Of a stretch of 64,000 bases of DNA, positions 17,465 through 26,491 are shown piece by piece (the first letter of the stretch is position 1; every line of letters starts with the position of its first letter). This DNA is from an uncultured Bacillota bacterium. GTDB taxonomy: Bacteria > Bacillota_I > Bacilli_A > RFN20 > CAG-826. A model generated the notes under the pieces. The model searched no databases and was not told the origin of the DNA. It was given only the letters and a program-made list of their open reading frames with translations. Both the position numbers and the translations under genes were made by a program. The stretch spans positions 418,210-482,209 of the forward strand of contig CASFDV010000002.1 in the NCBI GenBank assembly GCA_949293555.1, read 5' to 3'.

Positions 17465-18163
17465 ATGGACGGAAGCGAGGCCATGGCGGCGGTCTTCGGA
17501 GCGATCGAGCGCCTCCGCGGGAAAGCCATCGACTCCCTTCCGGGCGCCATTGGGCTCGATCCCAGGGGAAAGGGCTATTTGTCGGGCGCTGCTCGGCGGA
17601 GCATCGAGCTTTCCTTGGGAGGGAAGCAGTTCGGCGCCCTTCTCAAGAAGGCTTCCGCAGAAATGCGGGTACTCACCGGAAAGCGCCGTCCAAACGGGCT
17701 TTTCTTCAAGGAGAATCTTCCGTTTCCAGCGTTTTCGTTCAAGGAGATCGCCCTCACTCCATGGGAAGACTCGGGGCTGAGGAAGACCCTCTCGGAAACC
17801 AACTTCATCCTCGTCCTCCTCGACCCCGTGGACAAGTGCATCGGCTCCGTCCTTCCCCTGAAGATGGACGAGAAGACCCTCGAGGGGAAGGTGAGGGAGG
17901 CCTATCTCCGCACCCAGTCCATCCTTCTTTCCGGGGACATCGTGCGGGAGGCGAAGGAGGGGCGCCATCTTTCGAACTTCCCGGGCGAGGCGGAGAAAGA
18001 AGGGAACCCCGTCCACGTGAGGCCCCATGGGAGAGACTCCAGGGACAGGGACCTCCTTCCTGTGCCGGACCGCCTCACAGGCCTTAAGGATTATCCGCGG
18101 CAGGCCTTCTGGATCAGCCGCTGGTATATGGACTCTTTGCTGAAAGGAGAAGGGAATGGCTGA
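17465..18163 (+). CDS. MutH/Sau3AI-family restriction endonuclease
   Basis: ATG 17465 has AAGGAGG seven bases upstream; an earlier ATG at 17459 is too close to it. The 232-aa product has LDPRGKGYLSGAARRSIEL near the N terminus, then LPFPAFSFKEIALTPWEDS and LRKTLSETNFILVLL. The C terminus has HVRPHGRDSRDRD and the ending QAFWISRWYM. These segments match the MutH/Sau3AI nuclease family. Position directly after a C5 methyltransferase makes it the restriction partner. Sau3AI cuts GATC, but the specificity here cannot be read from sequence. If the methyltransferase is OFF, this gene would need to be silent or coupled. Confidence 0.78.
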   Translation: MDGSEAMAAVFGAIERLRGKAIDSLPGAIGLDPRGKGYLSGAARRSIELSLGGKQFGALLKKASAEMRVLTGKRRPNGLFFKENLPFPAFSFKEIALTPWEDSGLRKTLSETNFILVLLDPVDKCIGSVLPLKMDEKTLEGKVREAYLRTQSILLSGDIVREAKEGRHLSNFPGEAEKEGNPVHVRPHGRDSRDRDLLPVPDRLTGLKDYPRQAFWISRWYMDSLLKGEGNG

Positions 18164-19394
18164 GGATTTGATTATCAGGGGGACGTATCGGATCCGTCCC
18201 ATCGAGAATGAGTTCAAGAGATTTCCGTTCCGGGGGAAATCGGATAACTACCAAGTTTACGAAATCCCGCTGGATGCCATTTTCTACAACGATCTAAACG
18301 GGCGGATCGTCACCATCATCCAGGCGGACGAGGCTCGAAGGGGCAAGAGCGTCGACTACGGGGCCCTTCGCCGAGAGGATCCCGAGGAGTACCAGCGCCG
18401 TTTCGAGGAGTTCATCGAAAAACAGAACCCCGGGAAGCTTCAGGAACTGAGGAGGAACATCGCCCTGTTCGGGCAGCTGGAGCCCGGGATCATCCTGACC
18501 GACGGGCGGATCATCGACGGCAACCGACGGTATACCGCGCTTCGAAAGAACGCCCGCGATTCCGGGGAGACGCTCTTTTTCCACGCCGCCGTGCTTCCCG
18601 CGCCCGAGGCCGAGGACAAGGAGGGCTGGCGCTATATCAAGATGCTTGAGCTCCAGATCGCCCTTGCGAAGATGCAGCCCCTCGAGTACACGCCGATCGC
18701 AAGGCTGGCGGACTTCTATCGAGCGACCAGGGACCCGAACACCGTCGGCCTTCTTTCGTCCAAGGAATACCAAAGGAACGCCGGCATGACGGTTGGGGAC
18801 CTCAAGAAGCTCTCCGACGAGCTCGACATCGCCCTGGACTTCCTCGAATGGAAGGGAACGCCCCTTTCCTTTGAGTACCTGGAACGGAAGGCGATGGACG
18901 GCCCGCTCCGCGAGATCATCAAGTACCGCCGGAAATGGACTGAGGCGGAGTACGAGGGGATGAAATCCTCCATCTACACCTTCCTTGACGAAGGGGACGG
19001 GGATATGACGAGGAAAATCCGGGAGTATCTCAAGTATCTCTGGGATTCCCCTACCGCGAGGGAAAAGGCGAGATCCTTCTCCCTTCCGACTCTCACGGAA
19101 GAAAGGGCGGGCGATGCCCTGGGCAAGGGCGTCTCGGACGAGATGCTCCGCGACGCCGAGGAATCCGTCTTCGTCGATCTCGACTACATTTCCGCGCAAG
19201 GGCTCCTCGATAAGTCGTCGAAAGCCTATAGGGCGCTCAACGATTTCCTCGCCTTCGAGAACATCCGCGCGCTTGGATCCCTGAGCAAGAGCGAGCAGGA
19301 AGAACTGAAGAACCGTCTAAAGGCAATCCGGACGCTTTGCCTGGAGGACCGCGCGCTGGCGCGCTGGGCGTTCGGGGAGGAAGAGAAGGACTAG
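18156..19394 (+). CDS. ParB/Srx-fold protein
   Basis: The 412-aa protein has a ParB-like N-terminal domain: a lead-in YQVYEIPLDAIFYNDLNGRI, then FGQLEPGIILTDGRIIDGNRRYTALR near 106-131, where DGNRR is the family nucleotide/nuclease motif. The C-terminal 230 residues are helical and not recognised. It overlaps the endonuclease end by eight bases and is followed by an overlapping helicase start, with AAAGGAG before its ATG. In this setting it is more likely an effector or DNA-binding subunit of the defence cluster than a chromosome-partition protein. No ParA is present. Confidence 0.75.
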   Translation: MAEDLIIRGTYRIRPIENEFKRFPFRGKSDNYQVYEIPLDAIFYNDLNGRIVTIIQADEARRGKSVDYGALRREDPEEYQRRFEEFIEKQNPGKLQELRRNIALFGQLEPGIILTDGRIIDGNRRYTALRKNARDSGETLFFHAAVLPAPEAEDKEGWRYIKMLELQIALAKMQPLEYTPIARLADFYRATRDPNTVGLLSSKEYQRNAGMTVGDLKKLSDELDIALDFLEWKGTPLSFEYLERKAMDGPLREIIKYRRKWTEAEYEGMKSSIYTFLDEGDGDMTRKIREYLKYLWDSPTAREKARSFSLPTLTEERAGDALGKGVSDEMLRDAEESVFVDLDYISAQGLLDKSSKAYRALNDFLAFENIRALGSLSKSEQEELKNRLKAIRTLCLEDRALARWAFGEEEKD

Positions 19395-21928
19395 TGGGCC
19401 TCCGCGACATCCCGTACGGGATCGGCTACGACCCCCTGAAGCGAGGGGAGGAGCCCTTGGAGGGCTTCTATATCCCCGCCCTGAAGGAATCGTGCCGCTT
19501 CGACCGGCTCAGCTGCTACTTTACCCTGGGTTCCCTCGCCCTTCTTGGGAGAGGGCTCGCGCCTTTCTTCCTTCAGGGAGGAAGGATGAGGCTTCTTCTC
19601 ACCCGCGAGATCGGGGAGGAAGAGATTGACGCGATCAGGAGGGGGGAGAGGCTGAGGAAGGAGGTCGAGGACGGCCTCCTGGCATCCTTGGAAGGGGCGA
19701 TCACCCCGGACTTCTCGAACTTATCCTATTTGATCGCCTCGGGGCGATGCGAGGTGCGGCTGCTCTTCCTTCCCCGAGGAACGGGGCTCGCCCATTACAA
19801 GATAGGGGTTTTCTACGACAAGGAAGGCGACTACGTCTCCTTCAATGGCTCCGAGAACGACACCGAGGCAGGGCTTCTCATGAACGGGGAACTCGTGAAC
19901 GTCTTCCGTTCCTGGCTCCACCCCGAGCTTGCCAAGGACCCCAGGGAACGCTTCGACTCCATGTGGGAGAACCGCTACAGCGATCGCCTTGTCTCCGTTC
20001 CTCCGACCGAAAGGATCCTGGCGAGGCTGAAGTCCGGCTCCCGGGGCGCGCTCCTCGAGACGCCGGAGGGGACCGCCGAGATCCTGGAAGGGATCCTCCT
20101 TGACGTCGGGAGGGAAGGCGTGTTCCTCGAGGACCATACGAGAGGGAGGTTCCTCGACCAGTACCGGAACAGATACATGCCCCGCTATTGGGAAAGGAAG
20201 GATGGGAAGTGGCGCTTTTCCTATCCTTCCCGCAGGAAGGCCATCCGGCTTCTTTCCGACTATTACTCAAGGGTTCCGGGACTGCCCTTTCTTCTCGGGG
20301 AAGGCGCCTCCGAATATCTTGAGGGAGGAGACTACGACCTTGAGAAGAAGCGGGAGCTCGCGCTTGCCTTCAAGGAAGGGAGGGAAAGCGCGGAGGTCAC
20401 CGAGCAGTACGAGTCCTTCAAGAGGATCGTCCGCCAGGAAAGCCCGGCTCCCTTCCGGGAACGCCAGCTGAGGAACGCCTTCTTCCATTTGCTTCTGGAG
20501 CGTTCCTTCGACTTCTCCGTCCCGGGGACGGGGAAGACCTGGATCGCGCTCGCCCTATACGCCTACCTCCGTCATTTCGGGCTGGCGAGCCATATCGCCG
20601 TCATCTGCCCCTATAGCGCCTATGATTCATGGGACAGGGAGAACCGGACGATATTCCCGCAGAACCCTATCTCTTTTGAAAGAATCGAGGACCCTTCCCA
20701 TATCGGAGAGAGCGAGGGGTGGCTCCTCAACTACGAAAAGCTCACGGAAAGGAACGCGCTTCTCCTCAAGGACGCGCTCATCGGAAAGAGGACCTTCCTC
20801 GTGATCGACGAGTCCCACCGCGTGAAGAATCCCCATGGCCAAAGGGCGCGCTCCCTCCTCCGCATGGTGGATGAGTCCGACTTCCCGCCTCGCTTCCGGC
20901 TCCTGCTATCCGGCACTCCTCTTCCCAACAGCTTCCGGGATCTCTTCACCCAGCTTTCCCTTCTCTACCCCGACGAGATGGAAGAAGGGCTGAGGGACTT
21001 CTCCCTCGACCGGCTCGCCGAGGCGGACGGGGATGCCGTCCTTGCCGATCGGATCAACGAGGAGCTTTCCTCCCTCTTCGTCCGCACGGGGAAGGAGGAG
21101 ATGGGCGTTCCTCCCGCCGACCCTGACGACAGGACGACCTTGCGCGTCCCCTTGACCCCGGAGGAGTCCTCGCTTCTGAGGGAAGTGTATCTTTCGACTT
21201 CCTCGAGCTTCCTCCTCCGCTTCATCCGCCTTCTGCAGGCAACGACCAACCCTCGTCTCCTGGAAGAAAGGATCGACTGGGCGGAGCTGGGGGAAGAAGA
21301 GGAAGGGTGTCCCTCCGTTTCCTCGGAACCCCTTGGGGAGAAAGTCCTGAAGGCGGCGAGGGGCATCGGCCTTTCCTCAAAGACGAAAGCCGCCCTCGGC
21401 CTCGCGGAGAAAGAAACGAAGGAAGGAAAGAAGCTCGTCTTCTGGACGATGTTCCGCGGGACTATTGATCTTATAGAAGAGGAGCTCAGGAGGAGGGGAG
21501 TGCCCGTCCTCGTCGTCGACGGGCGCGTGGACGTGGAGGAGCGGGAACGAAGGGTCTCCCGGTTCCGTGAGGGAGGGCCCGCGGTCCTCCTTACGAACGC
21601 GCAGACGCTCGGGGAGTCCGTCTCCCTGCACATGGCGGCCCACGAGGCCATTTACCTTGAATATGGGTACAACCTCGCCCACCTCCTCCAGAGCAAGGAC
21701 AGGATCCACCGCGTGGGGCTTCCGGAGGGGACAAGGACTCGCTACTACTTCGCGATCGGGGAGAGCGTGGACTCCCGTTTCCCTACGCTCGACCTTGCCG
21801 TGCTGGCCGCCCTCGACCGCAAAGCGGAACGCATGAGAAAAAGCCTCGGGGAAGGAAAGCTCATGGTGGAAGAGTCTTCTCCCGAGGAGGAGGCGAGGGA
21901 CATCCTTCTCTCCGCCGGGACGCCCTGA
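19394..21928 (+). CDS. SNF2-family helicase with N-terminal phospholipase-D-like nuclease domain
   Basis: I use GTG 19394, which overlaps the previous TAG. The 844-aa product starts with a PLD-like domain (HYKIGVFYD near 133, FNGSENDTE). A SNF2 helicase follows, with Walker A VPGTGKT near 375, DESH box LVIDESHRVKN near 470, LLSGTPLPNS, and the C-terminal QSKDRIHRVG near 771. One HxK motif is clear, so PLD activity may need dimerisation. It is the last gene of the methyltransferase-endonuclease-ParB-like operon. PLD plus SNF2 plus a C5 methyltransferase recalls DISARM parts, but the gene set here differs. Confidence 0.85.
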   Translation: MGLRDIPYGIGYDPLKRGEEPLEGFYIPALKESCRFDRLSCYFTLGSLALLGRGLAPFFLQGGRMRLLLTREIGEEEIDAIRRGERLRKEVEDGLLASLEGAITPDFSNLSYLIASGRCEVRLLFLPRGTGLAHYKIGVFYDKEGDYVSFNGSENDTEAGLLMNGELVNVFRSWLHPELAKDPRERFDSMWENRYSDRLVSVPPTERILARLKSGSRGALLETPEGTAEILEGILLDVGREGVFLEDHTRGRFLDQYRNRYMPRYWERKDGKWRFSYPSRRKAIRLLSDYYSRVPGLPFLLGEGASEYLEGGDYDLEKKRELALAFKEGRESAEVTEQYESFKRIVRQESPAPFRERQLRNAFFHLLLERSFDFSVPGTGKTWIALALYAYLRHFGLASHIAVICPYSAYDSWDRENRTIFPQNPISFERIEDPSHIGESEGWLLNYEKLTERNALLLKDALIGKRTFLVIDESHRVKNPHGQRARSLLRMVDESDFPPRFRLLLSGTPLPNSFRDLFTQLSLLYPDEMEEGLRDFSLDRLAEADGDAVLADRINEELSSLFVRTGKEEMGVPPADPDDRTTLRVPLTPEESSLLREVYLSTSSSFLLRFIRLLQATTNPRLLEERIDWAELGEEEEGCPSVSSEPLGEKVLKAARGIGLSSKTKAALGLAEKETKEGKKLVFWTMFRGTIDLIEEELRRRGVPVLVVDGRVDVEERERRVSRFREGGPAVLLTNAQTLGESVSLHMAAHEAIYLEYGYNLAHLLQSKDRIHRVGLPEGTRTRYYFAIGESVDSRFPTLDLAVLAALDRKAERMRKSLGEGKLMVEESSPEEEARDILLSAGTP

Positions 21929-21965
21929 CGAATTGTTCTCAACGTCAAGATCTATCCATGAATGG

Positions 21966-21995
21966 AAGTTGTAGAATTCTACAAGTTTTCACTAT
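21966..21995 (+). repeat. Left direct repeat with 16-bp palindrome, upstream of DUF4143 ATPase
   Basis: Thirty bases match 23348-23377 with one difference. Inside lies the perfect palindrome TTGTAGAATTCTACAA (21969-21984). Confidence 0.9.
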
Positions 21996-22012
21996 GGGAC
22001 TCTGAATTACGG

Positions 22013-22018
22013 TATCCT
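22013..22018 (+). promoter_or_regulatory. -10 of DUF4143 ATPase gene (leaderless type)
   Basis: TATCCT lies six bases before ATG 22025, and no Shine-Dalgarno sequence is present. The palindrome lies just upstream in the expected -35 to upstream region, so it could act as an operator. Confidence 0.5.
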
Positions 22019-22024
22019 ATCCCC

Positions 22025-23323
22025 ATGATCAAAAGAGACAGGTATCTTGACCGTCTTTGGCGGTCCCGTGGCAATGGATTCCCCAAGGTAATCACCGGGC
22101 TCAGGCGCTGCGGGAAATCGTATCTTCTCGATCATCTTTTCCGGGACAAGCTTGTTCAATCCGGGGTTCATGAAGATGAAATCCTTTCCATCCGGCTGGA
22201 CGATGATAAAAACGCCCACCTTCGGAATCCCCTTCTTTTAGGCTCCTATGTGCGGGAGAAGGCGGTTGGGAAAGAACGCCTCTACGTTTTCCTGGACGAA
22301 ATCCAAGAGGTCGTCCCCGTGCCTAATCCAGGCTTTTCCGGATTGGTTTCCCCAGAGGCCAAGGGGAGTCTGATCAGCTTCGTCGACGTCGTGCTGGGCC
22401 TTTCCCGAGAGGAGAACATCGACCTTTATGTGACGGGGAGCAACTCCAAGTTCCTTTCCTCGGACATCGTCACGGAATTCCGGGACAAATCCACCCAGAT
22501 CCGGGTCCGCCCCCTCTCGTTCGAGGAGTATTCCGCCCATAGCCGCCTTTCTCACTACGAGGCCTTGTACGAATACATGCGCTTCGGCGGCATGCCGAGA
22601 TTCGCCGACGGGAGCGAGGAGGAACGTAAGGAGTATCTCGCACAGCTCCTCAAGATGACCTACGCGCGGGACATCGTCGAACGGAACAATCTCAGGAGGG
22701 AAAGCGCCTTGTTCGACTTGCTCACCGTGCTTTCGGATGAGGCGGGAATGCTCGTGAGCCCAGCGAAGATCGCCGGGGCGATGCGCGTCTCGGGCAGGTC
22801 GGAGTCCGACGAGGGGCTCATCGCCCGCTATGTTTCCTTCCTGGAGGACTCCTTCCTTGTCGAAAAGGCCTTTCGTTTCGAGATTCGCAGGAAGAAACGG
22901 ATCGGCGCCCTCTGGAAGTGCTATTTCACTGACCTGGGAATCAGGAACGCCGCCCTTTCCTTCTCGCGGTTCGACGAAGGCCGCCTTCTTGAGAACCTCG
23001 TCTACAACGAACTCCTTTACCACGGCTATTCCGTCTCGATTGGGATGCTGGACACCGTTGGCAAGGACAAGGCCGGAAGGAGCGTCCGCGAAACCCTTGA
23101 GATCGATTTCCGCGTCGAGAAGGGGAATCGCCTCTTCTATGTCCAAGTCTCCGCCGACCCCTTCGGGGAGAAGGCGAGGGCGCGCGAGGTCCGGCCATTC
23201 CTCAGGGCAAAGGATTCGATCCCCAAGATCATCGTGACGAGCCGTCCTATCCCCGAGATGCGGGATGAGTATGGCTTCCTTTGGATGAGCGCGACGGATT
23301 TTCTGTTGAAGTACATCTCCTAG
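22025..23323 (+). CDS. ATP-binding protein, AAA_14/DUF4143 family
   Basis: The 432-aa protein has Walker A GLRRCGKS (25-32), Walker B LYVFLDEIQ (about 86-94), a sensor segment YVTGSNSKFLSS and the DUF4143 C-terminal domain ending in a restriction-nuclease-like core (LEIDFRVEK). The family is very common in gut bacteria and archaea and is of unknown biological role. The start MIKRDRYL is supported by a -10 hexamer six bases upstream. The gene stands alone between two copies of a 30-bp repeat, between convergent helicase genes, which suggests a single-gene mobile cassette or a conserved autoregulated unit. Confidence 0.85.
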   Translation: MIKRDRYLDRLWRSRGNGFPKVITGLRRCGKSYLLDHLFRDKLVQSGVHEDEILSIRLDDDKNAHLRNPLLLGSYVREKAVGKERLYVFLDEIQEVVPVPNPGFSGLVSPEAKGSLISFVDVVLGLSREENIDLYVTGSNSKFLSSDIVTEFRDKSTQIRVRPLSFEEYSAHSRLSHYEALYEYMRFGGMPRFADGSEEERKEYLAQLLKMTYARDIVERNNLRRESALFDLLTVLSDEAGMLVSPAKIAGAMRVSGRSESDEGLIARYVSFLEDSFLVEKAFRFEIRRKKRIGALWKCYFTDLGIRNAALSFSRFDEGRLLENLVYNELLYHGYSVSIGMLDTVGKDKAGRSVRETLEIDFRVEKGNRLFYVQVSADPFGEKARAREVRPFLRAKDSIPKIIVTSRPIPEMRDEYGFLWMSATDFLLKYIS

Positions 23324-23347
23324 AAGCCTTTTAACCACAATGATGAA

Positions 23348-23377
23348 AAGTTGTAGAATTCTACAAGTTCTCACTAT
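23348..23377 (+). repeat. Right direct repeat with 16-bp palindrome, downstream of DUF4143 ATPase
   Basis: This is the second copy of the 30-bp repeat, again containing TTGTAGAATTCTACAA (23351-23366). It lies 24 bases after the ATPase stop, in the gap before the convergent helicase. Confidence 0.9.
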
Positions 23378-23395
23378 TGGATCGTCGAAATTGTC

Positions 23396-26389
23396 TTAAT
23401 CTGGCCTCTCGCTTTCCTTTTCCGCATCGAGCCTCAGATAGTCGTAGATGTCCTTCCGGACAGGATGCTGGAGGATGAGGGGGAACTCGACAACATCCTG
23501 CCCGCCTCTCATCTTCGCTTCCCGAGGACCCTCCTCCTGGTCGATCCTCGCCTCTCCTAGATATAGGAACGCGCCACCGTCCTCGCCCCTCTTCCTCGTC
23601 AGGAAAAGGGGGATTCTTCCGCCTTCATCGTGAAGTCGGATCAGCTTCCGGATCTCAGGGCTTTCCAAGGTGAGGTCGTTTCGCGAAACCCAGAGGAAGT
23701 GGGATGGGTCCAGGAGCTTGTCCTGGTAGGCGATGGATTCCTCCTCCTTCACGTCCTTCTGGTACGTCACGAATATCGGCGTCGCCCTTTCTCTTTCGAG
23801 CACCTGGTATCCGTAGAAGGTGTTCGTGTAGTCCTTCTCCGCGAAGAGAAGCCGCGTGACGTCGAACCTCCGGTACTGCTCGTAAGGGACGAAGCCCCAG
23901 GGGCCTTCCCTTTTTGCCCCGAACCTCGACTTCCTGTAGTGGAAGGCGATCTCAAGGAGCCAGTCCATCTGCTTCCGGAACCAAGGGGATGACCGATAGG
24001 ACTGTAGAACCCAAGGAGAAAGCTCCGCGATTCCGGCTTCAAATTTCCCGAATTGCGACATTCCTTCGATTTTCCTGCCTCCGCGGAAACCTCCCCCGAA
24101 GAAGGTGCGGAGAAATCCATCCGCCTGGGAAGGGATGGCCTCTCCCCACTCTCTCAGGAGGGTTTCCTCGAACGTTCCTCCCCTGAGGGGAATCCCTCGC
24201 TCCGGTCCTTGCAAGAGAAGTTTGAGAAGGAGGGGCTCGAACGCCCTCATCCCGTTCCCGACGAGCGGGGAGAGGTAGGAGAGAAGCCCGTTCTCCCTCG
24301 GAGGAAGGGAAGGGAAGTCCTCCGGCCTTATCCGGTGGAGGAACTCCTGGTAGTTGTGGTGCCTAAGGTCGCCGGTCCTGTCCAGGAAGAAGCGGGCGGA
24401 ATAGGGCGAGAGGAGCTCGAAGTCCTTCAAAGAAGGAACCCTGGGCGCATCCTTCCCTTTTCCTTGGATCCGTCGCGAGAGGTCCTCCCAGGCTTCTTCC
24501 AGGCGTCTATTGCCGAGGAGCTTCGACTTCGCGATCGAACGCATCACCCTTTCCCGCGCGACCTTGTCGAACTGGATCGTGCTCACCCCAGGGAGGAAGG
24601 GGTTCTCCATCATCGTGAGGAGGGAGCAATGCCCTTCCATCTTCCTCGTGAAGGAGGCGGGGATCAGGTAGTTGCCCTTCTCGTAGTTCCCGATGAAGTC
24701 GAGGACGACGACGTATTCCTTCCCCCTGGCAAGGCGGAGCCCCCTTCCCAGCTGCTGGAGGAAGACGATGGGGGAGTCAGTGGGCCTTGCCATGATGATC
24801 TGGTTGACGTTGGGGATGTCGACGCCTTCGTTGAGGACGTCCAAGGCGACGAGCATGTCGAGCGCATCCTCTCCTTCTGGTCCGTCCAGCCGCTCGATGC
24901 GGGCGTTCCTTTCGCGGAGGGGTGTCGCCGCGGTGATCCCTTCCGCGCGGATCCCCAGCTTCCGGAGGGCAAGGGCGACTTCTTCCACCTTCCGCGCCCC
25001 TTTTCTCTCCGATCCTCTCCCGGAGACGAAGACGAGAGCCCTCAGGCGGTCTCCCGAGTAGCCGAAGTAGCGGCTCTTCTCGACAATCTGCCTCGCCATC
25101 TCCTCCGGCTCCAGGGCGGAGAAGTCCTCGAAGTCCCTCTCCTGCCCGTCGATGGTTATCTTCCCGATCCCGAAGTAGGAGAAGGGCACGAGCATCTTCT
25201 CCTCCAGGGCGTCGGGAAGGCGGATTTCCAGAATGATGTCGTTGTCGAAGAGCCCGTATAGGTCGTAGCCGTCGCTCCTGTCGGGAGTGGCGCTCATGCC
25301 GAGGAGGAAGGAAGGCTCGAAATGGCCGATGATGTCCTGGTAATGGTTTTCCCCGACGCGGTGCACCTCGTCGATGACGACCATGTCGAATTCGTCCTTC
25401 CGGAAGCGGGAGAGATGCTCCTCCCTCCTTATGGTGTCGAAGGTCGCGAAGACGAAGTCGGCGGCCTCGGCGTCCCCTTTCTCCGAGCCTCCGTAGAAGG
25501 CCTGCCTCCGCCCGGGCATGAGGCGGCGGTACGCCTCCATCGCCTGCCGGAGGATCCGTTCGCGGTGGGATATATAAAGGAGACGCCCCACCCTGATCGT
25601 CTTCAGTTCCCGGACCGCGTAGGCGGAGGCGAAGGTCTTCCCGGTGCCGGTCGCCGCGATCAGGAGGCCCTTCTTAAACCCTTTCCCGATGACATCCTCG
25701 AGCCTCCTTAAGAACGTCCTTTGAAGATCGTTTGGATGGAAATCCAATGCAGAAAGCCCCTCTTCTTCCGAATATTCCCGTTCCTTATGCGCCTCTTCCC
25801 ATTCTTTTTCGTAGGAGGGGAGCGCCTCCTCCAGCGCTTCCCCGAGCCCCCAGAGCCTTTCGAAATCCTTGAGGATGTCCCTGAGCGCCTCCCCTTCCTC
25901 CTGCGAGACCATCTCGCTGTTCCATTCGTTGTTCTCGATAAGGGCGCTCTCGGTGATGTTGCTGGAGCCGACGATCGCCTTCCAGTAGGGCGTCCCGTCC
26001 TTCGTCCTCATGCGGAAGAGGTAGCCTTTCGTATGGAAGCCGGGCTTCCCTCCTCCCGTCCGGTAGAGCCTTCCATCCACCCCGTCCATCATGAGGATGT
26101 CGCGGAGGGCCCGCGGCTCCGTGAAGGCGAGGTAGTCCGAGGTGAGGATCCTGCCCTTCGCCCCCCTTGCGACCGCCTCCCCCATCTTGAGCTTCAGCTT
26201 CAGGAGGCCCTGGGCGTTCACGAAGGCGACGGAGAAGAGGAACTCCTCGCACTCCTCGAGATTCCTGTTGATCGCGGAAAGGACGGAGACGGCCTCCTCC
26301 CGGGAATTGCGGACGAAGCGCGGGAGCACGAGCTCGCCCCGCTCCCCTCGGAGGTATTCCTCCTCAAGCGCCCTCCACTTCCCTTCCAT
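23396..26389 (-). CDS. DEAD/DEAH-box helicase with PLD-like N terminus and DUF3427-type C terminus
   Basis: The 997-aa protein starts at MEGKWRALEEEY. A PLD-like domain has FHTKGYLFRM and IVGSSNITESAL. A superfamily-2 helicase follows with Walker A AATGTGKTFAS near 242, VIDEVHRV near 337, MSATPDRSDG, and QQLGRGLR near 551. The C terminus fits DUF3427 and ends in a segment resembling restriction-linked proteins. Such helicases are frequent in defence islands. The upstream part of the open frame is antisense to the malic enzyme gene and is not coding. The ribosome-binding site is weak (CGAGG adjacent to the ATG), so the exact start is uncertain. It is convergent with the DUF4143 gene. Confidence 0.85.
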   Translation of the reverse strand: MEGKWRALEEEYLRGERGELVLPRFVRNSREEAVSVLSAINRNLEECEEFLFSVAFVNAQGLLKLKLKMGEAVARGAKGRILTSDYLAFTEPRALRDILMMDGVDGRLYRTGGGKPGFHTKGYLFRMRTKDGTPYWKAIVGSSNITESALIENNEWNSEMVSQEEGEALRDILKDFERLWGLGEALEEALPSYEKEWEEAHKEREYSEEEGLSALDFHPNDLQRTFLRRLEDVIGKGFKKGLLIAATGTGKTFASAYAVRELKTIRVGRLLYISHRERILRQAMEAYRRLMPGRRQAFYGGSEKGDAEAADFVFATFDTIRREEHLSRFRKDEFDMVVIDEVHRVGENHYQDIIGHFEPSFLLGMSATPDRSDGYDLYGLFDNDIILEIRLPDALEEKMLVPFSYFGIGKITIDGQERDFEDFSALEPEEMARQIVEKSRYFGYSGDRLRALVFVSGRGSERKGARKVEEVALALRKLGIRAEGITAATPLRERNARIERLDGPEGEDALDMLVALDVLNEGVDIPNVNQIIMARPTDSPIVFLQQLGRGLRLARGKEYVVVLDFIGNYEKGNYLIPASFTRKMEGHCSLLTMMENPFLPGVSTIQFDKVARERVMRSIAKSKLLGNRRLEEAWEDLSRRIQGKGKDAPRVPSLKDFELLSPYSARFFLDRTGDLRHHNYQEFLHRIRPEDFPSLPPRENGLLSYLSPLVGNGMRAFEPLLLKLLLQGPERGIPLRGGTFEETLLREWGEAIPSQADGFLRTFFGGGFRGGRKIEGMSQFGKFEAGIAELSPWVLQSYRSSPWFRKQMDWLLEIAFHYRKSRFGAKREGPWGFVPYEQYRRFDVTRLLFAEKDYTNTFYGYQVLERERATPIFVTYQKDVKEEESIAYQDKLLDPSHFLWVSRNDLTLESPEIRKLIRLHDEGGRIPLFLTRKRGEDGGAFLYLGEARIDQEEGPREAKMRGGQDVVEFPLILQHPVRKDIYDYLRLDAEKESERPD

Positions 26390-26491
26390 CCTCGAAGAGC
26401 TTACCAGGCATGGATCCCGGGATCCAGGGCGCTTCCCCCCGCCTCTTGCCTTTCCTATCATTCCTAAGGAAGGACGGAAGGAGGCTCGGGA

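Noticed and set aside
18156-19394. Chromosome-partition ParB with parS
   Set aside because: No ParA gene and no parS-like sites nearby; it is embedded in the restriction operon.
21962-22024. Upstream ATG extension of the DUF4143 protein through the palindrome
   Set aside because: It would translate the repeat itself; the family N terminus and the -10 hexamer favour ATG 22025.
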